Source of the DNA: Akebia trifoliata
Taxonomy: Eukaryota > Streptophyta > Magnoliopsida > Ranunculales > Lardizabalaceae
Assembly: GCA_017979445.1 (NCBI GenBank)
Contig: CM030713.1
Coordinates: forward strand, 27,139,163 to 27,203,162
Direction of reading: 5' to 3'
DNA length: 64,000 nt
The notes below the pieces were generated by a model. The model saw only the letters and a program-made list of their open reading frames with translations. It did not search any database and was not told the DNA's origin. Shown here in pieces: positions 1 to 11,242 of this stretch. The number at the start of each line of letters is the position of its first letter. Positions within the stretch are counted from its first letter, which is position 1. A program made the position numbers and the translations under genes.

Positions 1-212
1 GATTTTCATTATTCCTTTAATTTTAAAATTTGTAACATGGTTTGATTTTCATTATTACTTTAATATCACTTTCAAATAGTTGTATGTCCAAATTGTATCA
101 ATTTTCTTAAAAAACATACCATTCTCGTACATTATACCCAAATATTTTAATAGTTTTTCTGGATATAAAAATCCAAATTGTAATTGAATTATTGTCATAT
201 ATATATATATAT
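1..212. other. AT-rich sequence left of the first foldback unit
   Basis: AT-rich sequence without a convincing gene, ending in a short TA tract at about 197-212. The small minus-strand open frame here has no recognisable domain. I see nothing else in it. Confidence 0.5.
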
Positions 213-593
213 GGTCCCATTCAGCAACAAACATTTTGGCAAACATTTGGGTAAAAGATTTTTCAAAACATGGGTTAGAGGTTTTGGAATGGGCTGATTT
301 TTGGTGAGGATGATCTTTACGGCGAGGAGATCATTCTCACTAAAAATCAGCTCATTCCAAAACTTCTAGCCCCAGTTTACAAGTTGAAAAATTGTGGACC
401 GTCCACTTTTTGTAAATCATTTTTTATGGGGTTAGAAGTTTTAGAATGGGCTGATTTTTGGTGAGGATGATTTTTGGTGATGATGATCTCCTCACCGTAG
501 AGATCATCTTCACCAAAAATCATCCCATTCCAAAACCTCTAACCTATGTTTTGAAAAATGTTTTGCCAAAATGTTTGTTGCTGAACATTTCCC
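213..593 (-). mobile_element. Foldback unit 1 (type B)
   Basis: Starts ggtcccattcagcaac and ends with an inverted gaacatttccc end. TA tracts flank both sides. Its left GGG is reduced to GG. Confidence 0.88.
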
Positions 594-616
594 ATATATA
601 TATATATATATATATA

Positions 617-996
617 GGGTCCCGTTCGGCACCCTAAGTTTTACCACACACTTTAACAAACGCGTTTTGTCTTACATGGGTTAGAAGTTTCGGAATGAGC
701 TGATTTTTGGTGAGGATGATCTCTATGGTGAGGAGATCATCCTCACCAAAAATCAGCTCATTCCAAAACTTCTAACCCCATCAAAAATGGTTTACAAAAA
801 ATGGACGGTCCACGATTTTTCAACGTGTAAACATGGGGCTAAACATTTCGGAATGGGCTGATTTTTGGGGAGGATGATCTTCTAATCATAGAGATCATTC
901 TCACCAAAAATCAGCCCATTCCAAAACTTCTAACCCATGTAGGACAAAAAACGTTTGTTAAAGTGTGTGGTAAAACTTAGGGTGCTGAACATTTCC
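617..996 (-). mobile_element. Foldback unit 2 (type A)
   Basis: Starts gggtcccgttcggcaccc and ends gctgaacatttcc. It lies head to head with unit 3 across a roughly 20-bp TA spacer. Confidence 0.92.
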
Positions 997-1017
997 ATAT
1001 ATATATATATATATATA

Positions 1018-1397
1018 GGGAAATGTTCAGCACCCTAAGTTTTACCACACACTTTAACAAACGTTTTTTGTCCTACATGGGTTAGAAGTTTTGGAATGGG
1101 CTGATTTTTGGTGAGAATGATCTCTATGATTAGAAGATCATCCTCCCCAAAAATCAGCCCATTCCGAAATGTTTAGCCTCATGTTTACAAGTTGAAAATC
1201 GTGGACCGTCCATTTTTTGTAAACCATTTTTGATGGGGTTAGAAGTTTTGGAATGAGCTGATTTTTGGTGAGGATGATCTCCTCACCATAGAGATCATCC
1301 TCACCAAAAATCAGCCCATTCCAAAATTTCTAACCCATATAAGACAAAACACGTTTGTTAAAGTGTGTGGTAAAACTTAGGGTGCTGAACGGGACCC
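1018..1397 (+). mobile_element. Foldback unit 3 (type A)
   Basis: Starts gggaaatgttcagcaccc and ends gaacgggaccc. It is in opposite orientation to unit 2, so units 2 and 3 together form a roughly 780-bp palindrome. Confidence 0.92.
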
Positions 1398-1410
1398 TAT
1401 ATATATATAT

Positions 1411-1766
1411 GGGTCCCGTTCGGCACCCTAAGTTTTACCACACACTTTAGCAAACGCGTTTTGTCCTACATGGGTTAGAAGTTTCGGAATGGGCTGATTT
1501 TTGGTGAGGATGATCTCTATGGTGAGGAGATCATCCTCACCAAAAATCAGCTCATTCCAAAACTTCTAACCCCATCAAAAATGATTTACAAAAAATGGAC
1601 GGTCCACGATTTTTCAACTTGTAAACATGGGGTTAAACATTTCGGAATGGGCTGATTTTTGGGGAGGATGATCTTCTAATCATAGAGATCATCCTCACCA
1701 AAAATCAGCCCATTCCAAAACTTCTAACCCATGTAGGACAAAAAACGTTTGTTAAAGTGTGTGGTA
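1411..1766 (-). mobile_element. Foldback unit 4 (type A, right end truncated)
   Basis: Starts gggtcccgttcggc. The right end stops at gtgtgtggta and runs directly into TA repeat, so about 30 bp of the usual right terminus are missing. The break point is itself a TA, which suggests slippage or deletion between TA sites. Confidence 0.9.
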
Positions 1767-1774
1767 TATATATA

Positions 1775-2153
1775 GGGAAATGTTCAGCACCCTAAGTTTT
1801 ACCACACACTTTAACAAACGTTTTTTGTCCTACATGGGTTAGAAGTTTTGGAATGGGCTGATTTTTGGTGAGGATGATCTCTATGATTAGAAGATCATCC
1901 TCCCCAAAAATCGGCCCATTCCGAAATGTTTAGCCCCATGTTTACACGTTGAAAAATCGTGGACCGTCCATTTTTTGTAAACCATTTTGGATAGGGTTAG
2001 AAGTTTTGGAATGAGCTGATTTTTGGTGAGGATGATCTCCTCACCATAGAGATCATCCTCACCAAAAATCAGCCCATTCCAAAACTTCTAACCCATGCAA
2101 GACAAAACGCGTTTGTTAAAGTGTGTGGTAAAGCTTAGGGTGCTGAACGGGAC

Positions 2154-2155
<2 letters not shown>
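1775..2155 (+). mobile_element. Foldback unit 5 (type A)
   Basis: Starts gggaaatgttcagc and ends gaacgggaccc. It is inverted relative to unit 4 with only about 8 bp of TA between them, giving another long palindrome. Confidence 0.92.

Positions 2156-2240
<85 letters not shown>
2156..2240. repeat. Long (TA)n microsatellite
   Basis: An uninterrupted TA dinucleotide tract of about 85 bp between foldback units 5 and 6. It is the longest of its kind in the window and could extrude as a cruciform. Confidence 0.97.
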
Positions 2241-2243
<3 letters not shown>

Positions 2244-2620
2244 AAATGTTCAGCACCCTAAGTTTTACCACACACTTTAACAAACGTTTTTGTCCTACAT
2301 GGGTTAGAAGTTTTGGAATGGGCTGATATTTGGTGAGGATGATCTCTATGATTAGAAGATCATCCTCCCCAAAAATCAGCCCATTCCGAAATGTTTAGCT
2401 CCATGTTTACACGTTGAAAAATCGTGGACTGTCCATTTTTTGTAAATCAATTTTGATGGGGTTAGAAGTTTTGGAATGAGCTGATTTTTGGTGAGGATGA
2501 TCTCCTCACCATAGAGATCATCCTCACCAAAAATCAGCTCATTCCGAAACTTCTAACCCATGTAGGACAAAACGCATTTGTTAAAGTGTGTGGTAAAACT
2601 TAGGGTGTCGAACGGGACCC
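2241..2620 (+). mobile_element. Foldback unit 6 (type A)
   Basis: Both ends are complete (gggaaatgttcagc to cgaacgggaccc) and it is in the same orientation as units 5 and 7. Confidence 0.92.
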
Positions 2621-2633
2621 TATATATATATAT

Positions 2634-3014
2634 GGGAAATGTTCAGCACCCTAAGTTTTACCACACACTTTAACAAACGTTTTTTGTCCTACATGGGTTA
2701 GAAGTTTCGGAATGGGCTGATTTTTGGTGAGGATGATCTCTATGATTAGAAGATCATCCTCCCCAAAAATCAGCCCATTCCGAAATGTTTAGCCCCATGT
2801 TTACAAGTTGAAAAATCGTGGACCGTCCATTTTTTGTAAATCATTTTTGATGGGGTTAGAAGTTTTGGAATGAGCTGATTTTTGGTGAGGATGATCTCCT
2901 CACCATAGAGATCATCCTCACCAAAAATCAGCTCATTCCGAAACTTCTAACCCATGTAGGACAAAACGCGTTTGTTAAAGTATGTGGTAAAACTTAGGGT
3001 GCCGAACGGGACCC
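2634..3014 (+). mobile_element. Foldback unit 7 (type A)
   Basis: Both ends are complete. It is separated from unit 6 by a 13-bp TA tract. Confidence 0.92.
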
Positions 3015-3032
3015 TATATATATATATATATA

Positions 3033-3386
3033 GGGTCCGGTTCAGCAACAAACATTTTGGCAAAACATTTTTCAAAACATGGGATAGAAGTTTTTGAATG
3101 GGCTGATTTTTGGTGAGGATGATCGCTACGGTGAGGAGATCATCCTCACCAAAAATCAGCCCATTCCAAAACTTCTAGCCCCAGTTTACAAGTTGAAAAG
3201 TCGTGGACCGTCCATTTTTTGTAAACCATTTTTGATGGGGTTAGAAGTTTTGGAATGGGCTGATTTTTGGTGATGATGATCTCCTCACCGTAGAGATCAT
3301 CCTCACCAAAAATCAGCCCATTCCAAGATCTCTAACCCATGTTTTGAAAAATGTTTTGCCAAAATGTTTGTTGCTAAACATTTCCC
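3033..3386 (-). mobile_element. Foldback unit 8 (type B)
   Basis: Starts gggtccggttcagcaac and ends aaacatttccc. It is a little shorter than its relatives. TA-rich DNA lies on both sides. Confidence 0.88.
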
Positions 3387-3398
3387 ATATATGTATAT

Positions 3399-3594
3399 AG
3401 GGTGGCGTTTAAAGGCCCTAAAGAGAGTCAAACATTGTGCCAAACAATTTTTAAATGCATGGGTTAAAAGTTTTAAAATGGGTTGATTTTTGGTGAGGAT
3501 GACCTTATCAAAAATTACAAATTAGTCCATTCTAAAACTTTTAACCCTTATTTTGAAAATGTTTTGCTCTCTTTGAGGCCTTCGAACTCTTCCC
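3399..3594. mobile_element. Foldback unit 9 (diverged, half length)
   Basis: An old member of about 195 bp. It keeps the central gggttgatttttggtgaggatga motif and its inverse, but the ends (ggtggcgtttaaaggcccta and the inverted gaggccttcgaac) differ from types A-C. It represents a single-hairpin form of the family. Confidence 0.65.
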
Positions 3595-3596
3595 AT

Positions 3597-3896
3597 AGGG
3601 GGTCTTAGGATGATAAATTTTTTGTCCTATGTTACTTAAAAGTTTTGAATTTAGTTATTTTTTGTAAGGATGATTTTTATGATGAGGAGATCATCCTCAC
3701 AAAAAGTCAGGTCAATCCGAAAATTTTAAGTCCATCAAAAGTGGTTTACAAATTTTTGATAAAAAATTAACGGTTCACAATTCTAAAATAATTTTGGATT
3801 TAGAAGTTTTGGATTCGGCTGATTTTTTGTGAGGATGCTCAATTCAAAATTTCTAAGTCACATTCGACAAACGTTTTGATAGTATTTTGTCATCCT

Positions 3897-3898
<2 letters not shown>
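3597..3898. mobile_element. Foldback unit 10 (diverged)
   Basis: A degenerate roughly 300-bp palindrome with ends gtcttaggatgataaa and the inverted tttgtcatcctaaca. The same gaggatgatt hairpin core recurs. It abuts a 40-bp TA tract at 3899-3938. Confidence 0.65.
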
Positions 3899-3939
<41 letters not shown>

Positions 3940-4690
3940 TTTTTTAACTTTTAATTAAAGGTGCAACTTAGTTCAGTTTGTTGATTGTAGCTAAATCAGA
4001 ACTGTACTGACATAGGACGATTCCATTTAATAAGAATTAGAATTAAACCAGAATTTCAATAGAAATGAATCAAACCAACCTTAGTGCCAACCGAAAATAA
4101 ATTAAGATTGGTTTGGTTCAGTTCGATTCCTTAGGTTGCCAATATATCGTATAAAATTAATTGAAATAAAAATAAATATAAAATTTTATTTAAAAAATCA
4201 TTAATTTATCAACAAAGAAGTCAATACTCTTATGTGTTAAACTCTTAAAATAATTCATCATAAATTAATATATATATATATATATATATGAATTCAATTT
4301 GGTTCTATACAAGTTTCGAACCAAGAATCAAACTCAATTTATCGATTCTCCATTTTCGTAATCTGTAAACTATCAATTTGATTGATTCTCGATTTAAATC
4401 TGATCAAGTTACACCCTTACTTGTAACCATAAGAAATATCTATCAATTCAGATATGATTCTCTAAGAGGCCACTTGCCTCGGCCCTGCTAGTTGGTCCTA
4501 CAGGTACCTGCCATAAAAAATAATTTTTTTTTAATTATCAAAAATTGATTTTATAAGACATTTCTGGCCGTTAGATTTTACCAGCGTGGGCACTAGAAAT
4601 GGGGTCCACCAAAGAGGGTCGATATATTTCTGGTGATGGGCTCCGATAGCATGCCACGTAGAAATACGCGTTATAAGTATTTTATGTCGG
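3899..4690. other. AT-rich spacer left of TFB5
   Basis: Starts with a TA tract, then AT-rich sequence with a second TA tract at about 4268-4289. No coding frame of substance is seen. From about 4490 the base composition rises towards the presumed TFB5 promoter. Confidence 0.5.
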
Positions 4691-4691
4691 A

Positions 4692-4832
4692 CTTTTCTAT
4701 GTCCAACGACGTTAGATACTTTTTTTAATGATTGAACAGAACGGAAGAGATACAGATTTCCTAGAGATAGATTCCCTTGGAATCTCTTTCCATCTCAGCC
4801 TTTCAAAAGTGTTCAACGTCGTTGGACACTAG
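4692..4832. repeat. Inverted repeat upstream of the TFB5 transcript
   Basis: The sequence tgtccaacgacgtt near 4699-4715 recurs inverted as aacgtcgttggaca near 4815-4830. Between them is a second, weaker inverted repeat around agagatagattccc. The whole is about 140 bp. It is a small MITE or a structured promoter or 5'-UTR element. Confidence 0.6.
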
Positions 4833-4834
4833 AG

Positions 4835-7621
4835 TTTTTCTTTCTTGCGACCGACACCTTCAGCTTCATCTAAGGGCATTGGATTTCTGATTCTCTCTCT
4901 CTCTCTGGTATGAAATCGAAAACCATTTCCTTAGATTTTTGGGTCGATATTAAGCATATATTCGATTTTCGATCATCATAATTATTTTAGATGTTATGTG
5001 GTAGGAAATTTCTCTTCTTAAAAAAAATGAATTAAAGGGTTTTTATAAAATCTAAGATACAGGAAGCCGCGATGAGGAAAGAGTGAGGAGTCCTAAGTGT
5101 AATCTGAATTGTATTCCAATTGTTTGACTAAATTCTTGAAAGAAATTTTATATTCTGAAATGTGGTGAGCCCAGCTGATTATGTGTTCTATAAATGTTGG
5201 AGAATCTCTTCTTATGTGGGATTTGCGAACCCGAGCTAAATCTAGGATATTTTTATTAGAAATTGGCAAAATTAGTGGTACACTATAGTGCCTAGATATA
5301 ATTTAATCTCGAATTAAGGTTGGGGGTTGCATGAACACTACTTGAAGGTAGTAAAATAATTACCATTTGTGCTAGAAATTATGGAAACACTATCTGTGAG
5401 ATTGGGGTTGGGGGGTGAGGGGCATGAACACTTCTTAAAAATTTGTTGAAAATTTTCCCATTTGTGCAAGAGATTATGGAAGCAATATCCATGGAATCCA
5501 ACCAAGCATGGAGTTTATATCCTATCTTCACTCATGTTGCACTACATGGTGGAGATGAGGTACTTAACCCTTTATTACCGAAAGCATTTGGATGTGGGTA
5601 TATATTGGCAGCGGAGGTGCCTTTGAAAATTAGAAATTGAACTATTTTATGTTAAGAAGCGGGAACATGATTCCGAAGTGGAAGCTTCCTGCTACTCGGA
5701 CTTAACTTCCCTTACTGAATGCCTAGATCATTATTAGATTTCGGGACATTGGGAAAGAGTGAGAGATGGGTTGATCGAATGAGGAAATGGGTTAATCCTA
5801 TAAGAAAGAGATGTTTGGTTAGTTGATGATGGTAAAATTTCTTTAGGCATTTTTGTTTAACATCAGCTCTTGTTTGCATTTAAGTTATATAAGTTTGCAT
5901 ATATCCAGTTCTGTTGAAGGGCATGATTTAGATCTTGTTATTGTTATTGTTGTTTTACATAATCTGAACTTGAAAAGTTATTGTTTGGTTTTCCATAAAT
6001 TCATTAGCTTTCTGTAGTTTAAGGACCTTGATATACTCAGGTTTTTCTTAGCTCCAATCTAGCACAAAGTTATGGTACATTAGTACTCAAATCTTTGTGT
6101 CCAATTAGACTTGTAGAAGGCAAAATGCTGTATGGATTGTTATTTTGGCATATATTTGTATAGGGTAAGATTTTTTTCTACCACATGGAGGACTTGAGGT
6201 GGCCAACCCATATAATCTAGGGTGGCCATATTGATGAGGACATTACGAGCATACCCTTCGGAGTGTTCCAGAGGAGGGAAAGACATTCAGAGTTGTGGAT
6301 GGACGAAGTATGGACAAGCACCATTTCATGGACCCTTCTCATTGGGTCATTATATTTCATGTTTTCATTTAGTTTATGTTTACGAGAGTCTATTTTAGTG
6401 TTTAGGAGTATTTAGGGTTATTTTCATGTTTTATTAGTCTATGATGTTAATATAGGTGTTTAGAGACAATTTGGTAACTTTATAATGATTTTTTAATGAG
6501 TTTTCTGAAAACTCAAGGGAAATAAAATTACGGGATTGGGACATAGATGGTATTTCTAGTTTTGTCTTATTTAAGTTGTTTAAATTTATGTACAACCATT
6601 GGATCTTATTATATTAGTTGGATGGCTGAGATTATACTTTAGAGAACATTATAAGTACATGTTTATTGTTGTAATTTTCTCTAATGGTGAATAATTATAG
6701 AGATTGAGCTTTGATTTTCCTAACAATGGGTGTGGTGTGAGGCCATTTTGGAGTGAGTTCAAGATAACATTCTTTTTCTCTATTGATTTCTCCATCGAGA
6801 TAGGTATTTACTGTAATCTTAACATCTTCTTTCCCACTTCCTCTTTTTAATTTTCCATTTTAACCTTTAACTCATCCATAAATTGCCACTTCATTCTATT
6901 ACTTCGAAACCCCATCGAAATTCCTTAAACCTTTTGAAACCTAACCCTAATGCCCATAGAAACCCAATCTAACCCTTCCCTAATCGAACCGCATCGTTCC
7001 AAACCACCTTAAACTTTTTTTTTTCAAGCCCTACTTGCTGTCCTGAACAACCATTCAAAACCTAATCACCTCTCATTTTGTTAGTCTACAATGTTTTCAA
7101 ATCTTTTTAATTTGCTGTCCAACATATCAGCACTACTTATTTGGATATTTTTGCATTGAAGTTGAACTTAGAAATCTATTTTGGGCATCTAATCGAGACC
7201 TTAGGCTAGAGGAATACTTGTCTACCATTGGAACCTATTGTTAGTACTTGAATTGCTTTTACTGTGGGATTGTGACAAACATTAGGACTGTTTTTTGATT
7301 ATCGCTTGAATTCTCTTGCATATCTATTAATGAATGAGCTCATGATTTTTATTTACATTGCTTACATTAATTAAGTCTGATCTTAGATTCATCATCCTAG
7401 GGCAACATTCATGGTCTTGCATCACATATGGATGTACCTTGACCATTATAAATCCGATATTTATCATATAATTAACAGTCCTCGCTTTGTTTTTTATTAG
7501 TAAAATATGAAATAAAATATCCTTGATAATCCCTCATAAATGCTTATGTGCAGTTTTATAACTTGATATTATTGGTTCTTGTACAGTTCAAAGGCTCTGA
7601 TTTCGGGGTTGCTGGTAAATA
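4835..7621 (+). other. Probable TFB5 5'-UTR exon and long leader intron
   Basis: A pyrimidine-rich leader at about 4840-4905 ends in ctctctg followed by gtatga, a plausible donor. A plausible acceptor (cttgtacag, then ttcaaaggctc) lies at about 7587, 35 bp before the TFB5 start codon. The intervening 2.7 kb has no convincing gene. Part of it, about 6160-6730, has the look of a degraded LTR, with a transcript-leader-like stretch near 6660-6730. The exon borders are inferred only from splice-site consensus and need transcripts. Confidence 0.4.
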
Positions 7622-8250
7622 ATGGTTAATGCCACAAAAGGACTCTTCATCTCATGGTAAAGTACATTGATCATAAAATGATTTACGATTTAGGATGCAT
7701 ATTTCTTCTTTTATTCTGTGAAATATAGTGTGGATCCTCACTGCTCAATGACTAGAAGTTTTTGTGTACCAAACATCCAAACCATCCAATAATGGCCCCC
7801 ACCTCACCACCCTTCCACTGAATGACTCACTTTGTGGCGGCCTTCACTCTGGTACCCTTCTTTTTGGGCCCTCAGATTGCCAAATCCAAAGTTTAAACCC
7901 GGACTTGATGTTGGCTATGATACCATTTGATAAGAACCTTATCACTTTAGGGTCGTACAGTTGGGAATGTCTACTTGATCTGATTTTTGAGGTGCTATGT
8001 CACAGAGTAATGTATATATATTCATTTTTCTTGTGTCACTGAATGGACTTGGCTTATGGCTGTTTCTTGCAGTGACATACCCATGGCACAGTTTATCATC
8101 AATTTGAATGCTTCATTACCTGCTTCCCAGAAGTTCATAATACATGTGCTGGACAACACGCACTTGTTCGTGCAACCCCATGTGACCGAAATGATCCGAA
8201 GTGCCCTTTCTGACTTTAGAGATCAGAATTCTTACGAGAAACCTTCTTGA
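7622..8250 (+). CDS. TFB5: TFIIH subunit TFB5 / TTDA (GTF2H5 homologue)
   Basis: Two coding exons, 7622-7656 and 8073-8250, are joined across a GT-AG intron (gtaaag to ttgcag) that splits a Cys codon. The 70-residue product starts MVNATKGLFISCDIPMAQ and contains KFIIHVLDNTHLFV and a C-terminal SDFRDQNSYEKP. Length and motifs match the TFB5/TTDA family, whose proteins are about 70 residues. TFB5 is the smallest TFIIH subunit. It stabilises the TFIIH core through its partner TFB2/p52 and is needed for nucleotide excision repair in the nucleus. The start at 7622 is chosen because it restores the conserved MVN-A-KG N-terminus. A second frame beginning in the intron at 8056 would give a wrong N-terminus. 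Foldback arrays lie on both sides, the nearer starting about 160 bp after the stop. The gene looks intact. Confidence 0.93.
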
Positions 8251-8409
8251 ATCATGGATGTTTTAGAGTTAATGAAATATTAATTCCTTTTCTGGACTCT
8301 TCATTTATCTTAAAATGTATTTATACCTCAGAAGCACTTGGCATATGTGAGGTTTGTTTGTCTGCTGAACTTTGCTTTCAAGCTTAGTAATTATATATAT
8401 ATATATATA

Positions 8410-8788
8410 GGGAAATGTTCAGTACCCTAAGTTTTACCCTACACTTTAACAAACGTTTTTTGTCCTACATGGGTTAGAAGTTTTAGAATGGGCTGATTTT
8501 TGGTGAGGATGATCTCTATGATTAGAAGATCATCCTCCCCAACAATCAGCCCATTCCGAAATGTTTAGCCCCATGTTTACAAGTTGAAAAATCGTGGACC
8601 GTCCATTTTTTGTAAACCATTTTTGATGGGGTTAGAAGTTTTGGAATGAGCTGATTTTTGGTGAGGATGATCTCCTCACCATAAAGATCATCCTCACCAA
8701 AAATCAGCCCATTCCGAAACTTCTAACCCATGTAGGACAAAACACGTTTGTTAAAGTGTAGGGTAAAACTAAGGGTGCCGAACGGGAC

Positions 8789-8790
<2 letters not shown>
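8410..8790 (+). mobile_element. Foldback unit 11 (type A)
   Basis: Ends gggaaatgttcagtaccc and gaacgggaccc. It carries a ccctacactt variant in the outer arm. It lies in the 3' flank of TFB5. Confidence 0.92.
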
Positions 8791-8824
<34 letters not shown>

Positions 8825-8826
<2 letters not shown>

Positions 8827-9204
8827 GTCCCTATCCGTGGCCAACAGTTTGGCAAACATTTTGGCAAACACTTTTTCAAAACATGGGTTAGAGGTCTTGG
8901 AATGGGCTGATTTTTGGTGAGGATGATTTCTACGGTGAGGAGATCATCCTCACCAAAAATCAGCTCATTCCAAAACTTCTAGCCCCATTTTACAAGTTGA
9001 AAAATCGTGAACCGTCCATTTTTTGTAAACCATTTTTGATGAGGTTAGAAGTTTTGGAATGGGCTGATTTTTGGTGATGATGATCTCCTCACCATAGAGA
9101 TCATCCTCACCAAAAATCAGCCCATTCCAAGACCTCTAACCCATGTTTTGAAAAATGTGTTTGCCAAAATGTTTGCCAAACTGTTGGCCATTGAACGCTA
9201 CTCT
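8825..9204 (-). mobile_element. Foldback unit 12 (type C)
   Basis: Starts gggtccctatccgtggccaac and ends ggccattgaacgctactc. The outer arm gccaacagtttggcaaac is inverted at the right end. The core is shared with types A and B. Confidence 0.88.
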
Positions 9205-9224
9205 ATATATATATATATATATAT

Positions 9225-9602
9225 GGGTCCCGTTCGGCACCCTAAGTTTTACCACACACTTTAACAAACGCGTTTTGTCTTACATGGGTTAGAAGTTTCA
9301 GAATGAGCTGATTTTTGGTGAGGATGATCTCTATGGTGAGGAGATCATCCTCACCAAAAATCAACTCATTCCAAAACTTCTAACCCCATCAAAATTGATT
9401 TACAAAAAATTGACGATCCACGATTTTTCAACGTGTAAACATGGGGCTAAACATTTCGGAATGGGCTGATTTTTGGGGAGGATGATCTTCTAATCATAGA
9501 GATCATTCTCACCAAAAATCAGCTCATTCCAAAACTTCTAACCCATGTAGGACAAAAAACGTTTGTTAAAGTGTGTGGTAAAACTTAGGGTGCTGAACAT
9601 TT

Positions 9603-9605
<3 letters not shown>
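9225..9605 (-). mobile_element. Foldback unit 13 (type A)
   Basis: Starts gggtcccgttcggcaccc and ends gctgaacatttccc, followed by a roughly 50-bp TA tract. Confidence 0.92.
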
Positions 9606-9656
<51 letters not shown>

Positions 9657-9658
<2 letters not shown>

Positions 9659-10022
9659 GTCCCTTTCCGCAACAAACATTTTGGCAAACATTTTGGCAAA
9701 ACATTTTTCAAAACATGGGTTAGAGGTTTTGGAATGGGCTGATTTTTGATGAGCATGATCTCTATGGTGAGGAGATCATCCTCATCAAAAATCAGCTCAT
9801 TCCAAAACTTCTAACCCCATGTTTACAAGTTGGGAAATCGTGGAACGTCCATTTTTTGTAAGCCATTTTTGATGGGTAAGAGATTTTGGAATGGGCTGAT
9901 TTTTGGTGATGATGATCTCCTCACCGTAGAGATCATCCTCACCAAAAATCAGCCCATTCCAAAACCTCTAACCCATATTTTGAAAAATGTTTTGCCAAAA
10001 TGTTTGTTGCTGAACATTTCCC
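9657..10022 (-). mobile_element. Foldback unit 14 (type B)
   Basis: Starts gggtccctttccgcaac and ends gaacatttccc. Only tatat separates it from the nearly identical unit 15. Confidence 0.9.
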
Positions 10023-10027
10023 TATAT

Positions 10028-10402
10028 GGGTCCCTTTCAGCAACAAACATTTTGACAAACATTTTGGCAAAACATTTTTCAAAACATGGGTTAGAGGTTT
10101 TGGAATGGGCTGATTTTTGATGAGCATGATCTCTATGGTGAGGAGATCATCCTCATCAAAAATCAGCTCATTCCAAAACTTCTAACCCCATGTTTACAAG
10201 TTGGGAAATCGTGGACCGTCCATTTTTTGTAAGCCATTTTTGATGGGTAAGAGATTTTGGAATGGGCTGATTTTTGGTGATGATGATCTCCTCACCGTAG
10301 AGATCATCCTCACCAAAAATCAGCCCATTCCAAAACCTCTAACCCATATTTTGAAAAATGTTTTGCCAAAATGTTTGTCAAAATGTTTGTTGCTGAACAT
10401 TT

Positions 10403-10405
<3 letters not shown>
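10028..10405 (-). mobile_element. Foldback unit 15 (type B, near-duplicate of 14)
   Basis: Same orientation and internal variants as unit 14, with an extra tgtcaaaa repeat in the right arm. The similarity by eye is far higher than between other units, which fits a recent local duplication. Confidence 0.9.
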
Positions 10406-10436
<31 letters not shown>

Positions 10437-10438
<2 letters not shown>

Positions 10439-10817
10439 GAAATGTTCAGCACCCTAAGTTTTACCACACACTTTAACAAATGTTTTTTGTCCTACATGGG
10501 TTAGAAGTTTTGGAATGATCTGATTTTTGGTGAGGATGATCTCTATGATTAGAAGATCATCCTCCCCAAAAATCAGCCCATTCCGAAATGTTTAGCCCCA
10601 TGTTTACACGTTGAAAAATCGTGGACCGTCCATTTTTTGTAAATCAATTTTGATGGGGTTAGAAGTTTTGGAATGAGCTGATTTTTGGTGAGGATGATCT
10701 CCTCATCATAGAGATCATCCTCACCAAAAATCAGCTCATTCCGAAACTTCTAACCCATGTAAGACAAAACGCGTTTGTTAAAGTGTGTGGTAAAACTAAG
10801 GGTGGCGAACGGGACCC
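10437..10817 (+). mobile_element. Foldback unit 16 (type A)
   Basis: Both ends are complete. The right end reads gtggcgaacgggaccc. It is inverted relative to units 14 and 15. Confidence 0.92.
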
Positions 10818-10833
10818 TATATATATATATATA

Positions 10834-11207
10834 GGGGCGTTCAATGGCCAACTTTTTAGCAAACTTTTTGGCAAAACATTTTTCAAAACATGAGTTAGAG
10901 GTTTTGGAATGGGCTGATTTTTGGTGAAGATGATCTCTACGGTGAGGAGATCATCCTCACCAAAAATCAGCTCATTCCAAAACTTCTAACCTATGTTTAC
11001 AAGCTGAAAAATTGTGGACCGTTCATTTTTTGTAAACTGTTTTTGATGGGGCTAGAAGTTTTGAAATGGGCTGATTTTTGGTGATGATGATCTCCTCACC
11101 GTAGAGATCATCCTCACCAAAAATCAGCCCATTCAAAAACCTCTAACCCATGTTTTGAAAAATGTTTTGCAAAAAAGTTTGCTAAAAAGTTTGCCATTGA
11201 ACGCTAC

Positions 11208-11209
<2 letters not shown>
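10834..11209 (+). mobile_element. Foldback unit 17 (type C)
   Basis: Starts ggggcgttcaatggccaac and ends gccattgaacgctaccc. It is the second type C copy, opposite in orientation to unit 12. Confidence 0.88.

Positions 11210-11238
<29 letters not shown>

Positions 11239-11242
<4 letters not shown>

Larger units (their letters stand above)
213..3898. repeat. Left array of foldback elements in TA microsatellites
   Basis: Ten consecutive foldback units, mostly 350-385 bp, are separated only by short (TA)n tracts. Each unit has a left and a right half that are inverted copies of each other, and each half contains its own smaller hairpin centred on a GATGATCT/AGATCATC core. Three terminal types share this core. 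Type A begins with a caccctaagttttacc stretch, type B with caacaaacattttggc, and type C with a ggccaac stretch. Ends are GGG at the left and CCC at the right, abutting TA repeats. One end reads GGGAAATGTTC and the other GGGTCCCGTTC inverted, so orientation can be assigned. No unit has a coding frame for a transposase. Short frames that translate to IYIYIY are read-through of TA repeats. Known relatives by habit, not by sequence, are TA-microsatellite MITEs such as rice Micron. Confidence 0.93.

Noticed and set aside
213..3898. CRISPR-like or satellite array
   Set aside because: The units are palindromic elements with variable ends and mixed orientation in a plant genome, not short direct repeats with unique spacers, and not head-to-tail satellites.
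5443..5640. 65-codon frame in the TFB5 leader intron
   Set aside because: No recognisable domain, no matching splice context, and isolated in AT-rich sequence.
7764..8042. 92-codon frame in the TFB5 intron
   Set aside because: It lies wholly inside the intron defined by the conserved TFB5 junction. A ctatgataccattt motif near 7915 hints at an old retroelement primer site, but no LTR is seen.
9538..10476. Open frames of 62-96 codons across foldback units
   Set aside because: They run through hairpin arms and TA repeats (IYIYIY runs), differ between near-identical units, and have no start context or domain.
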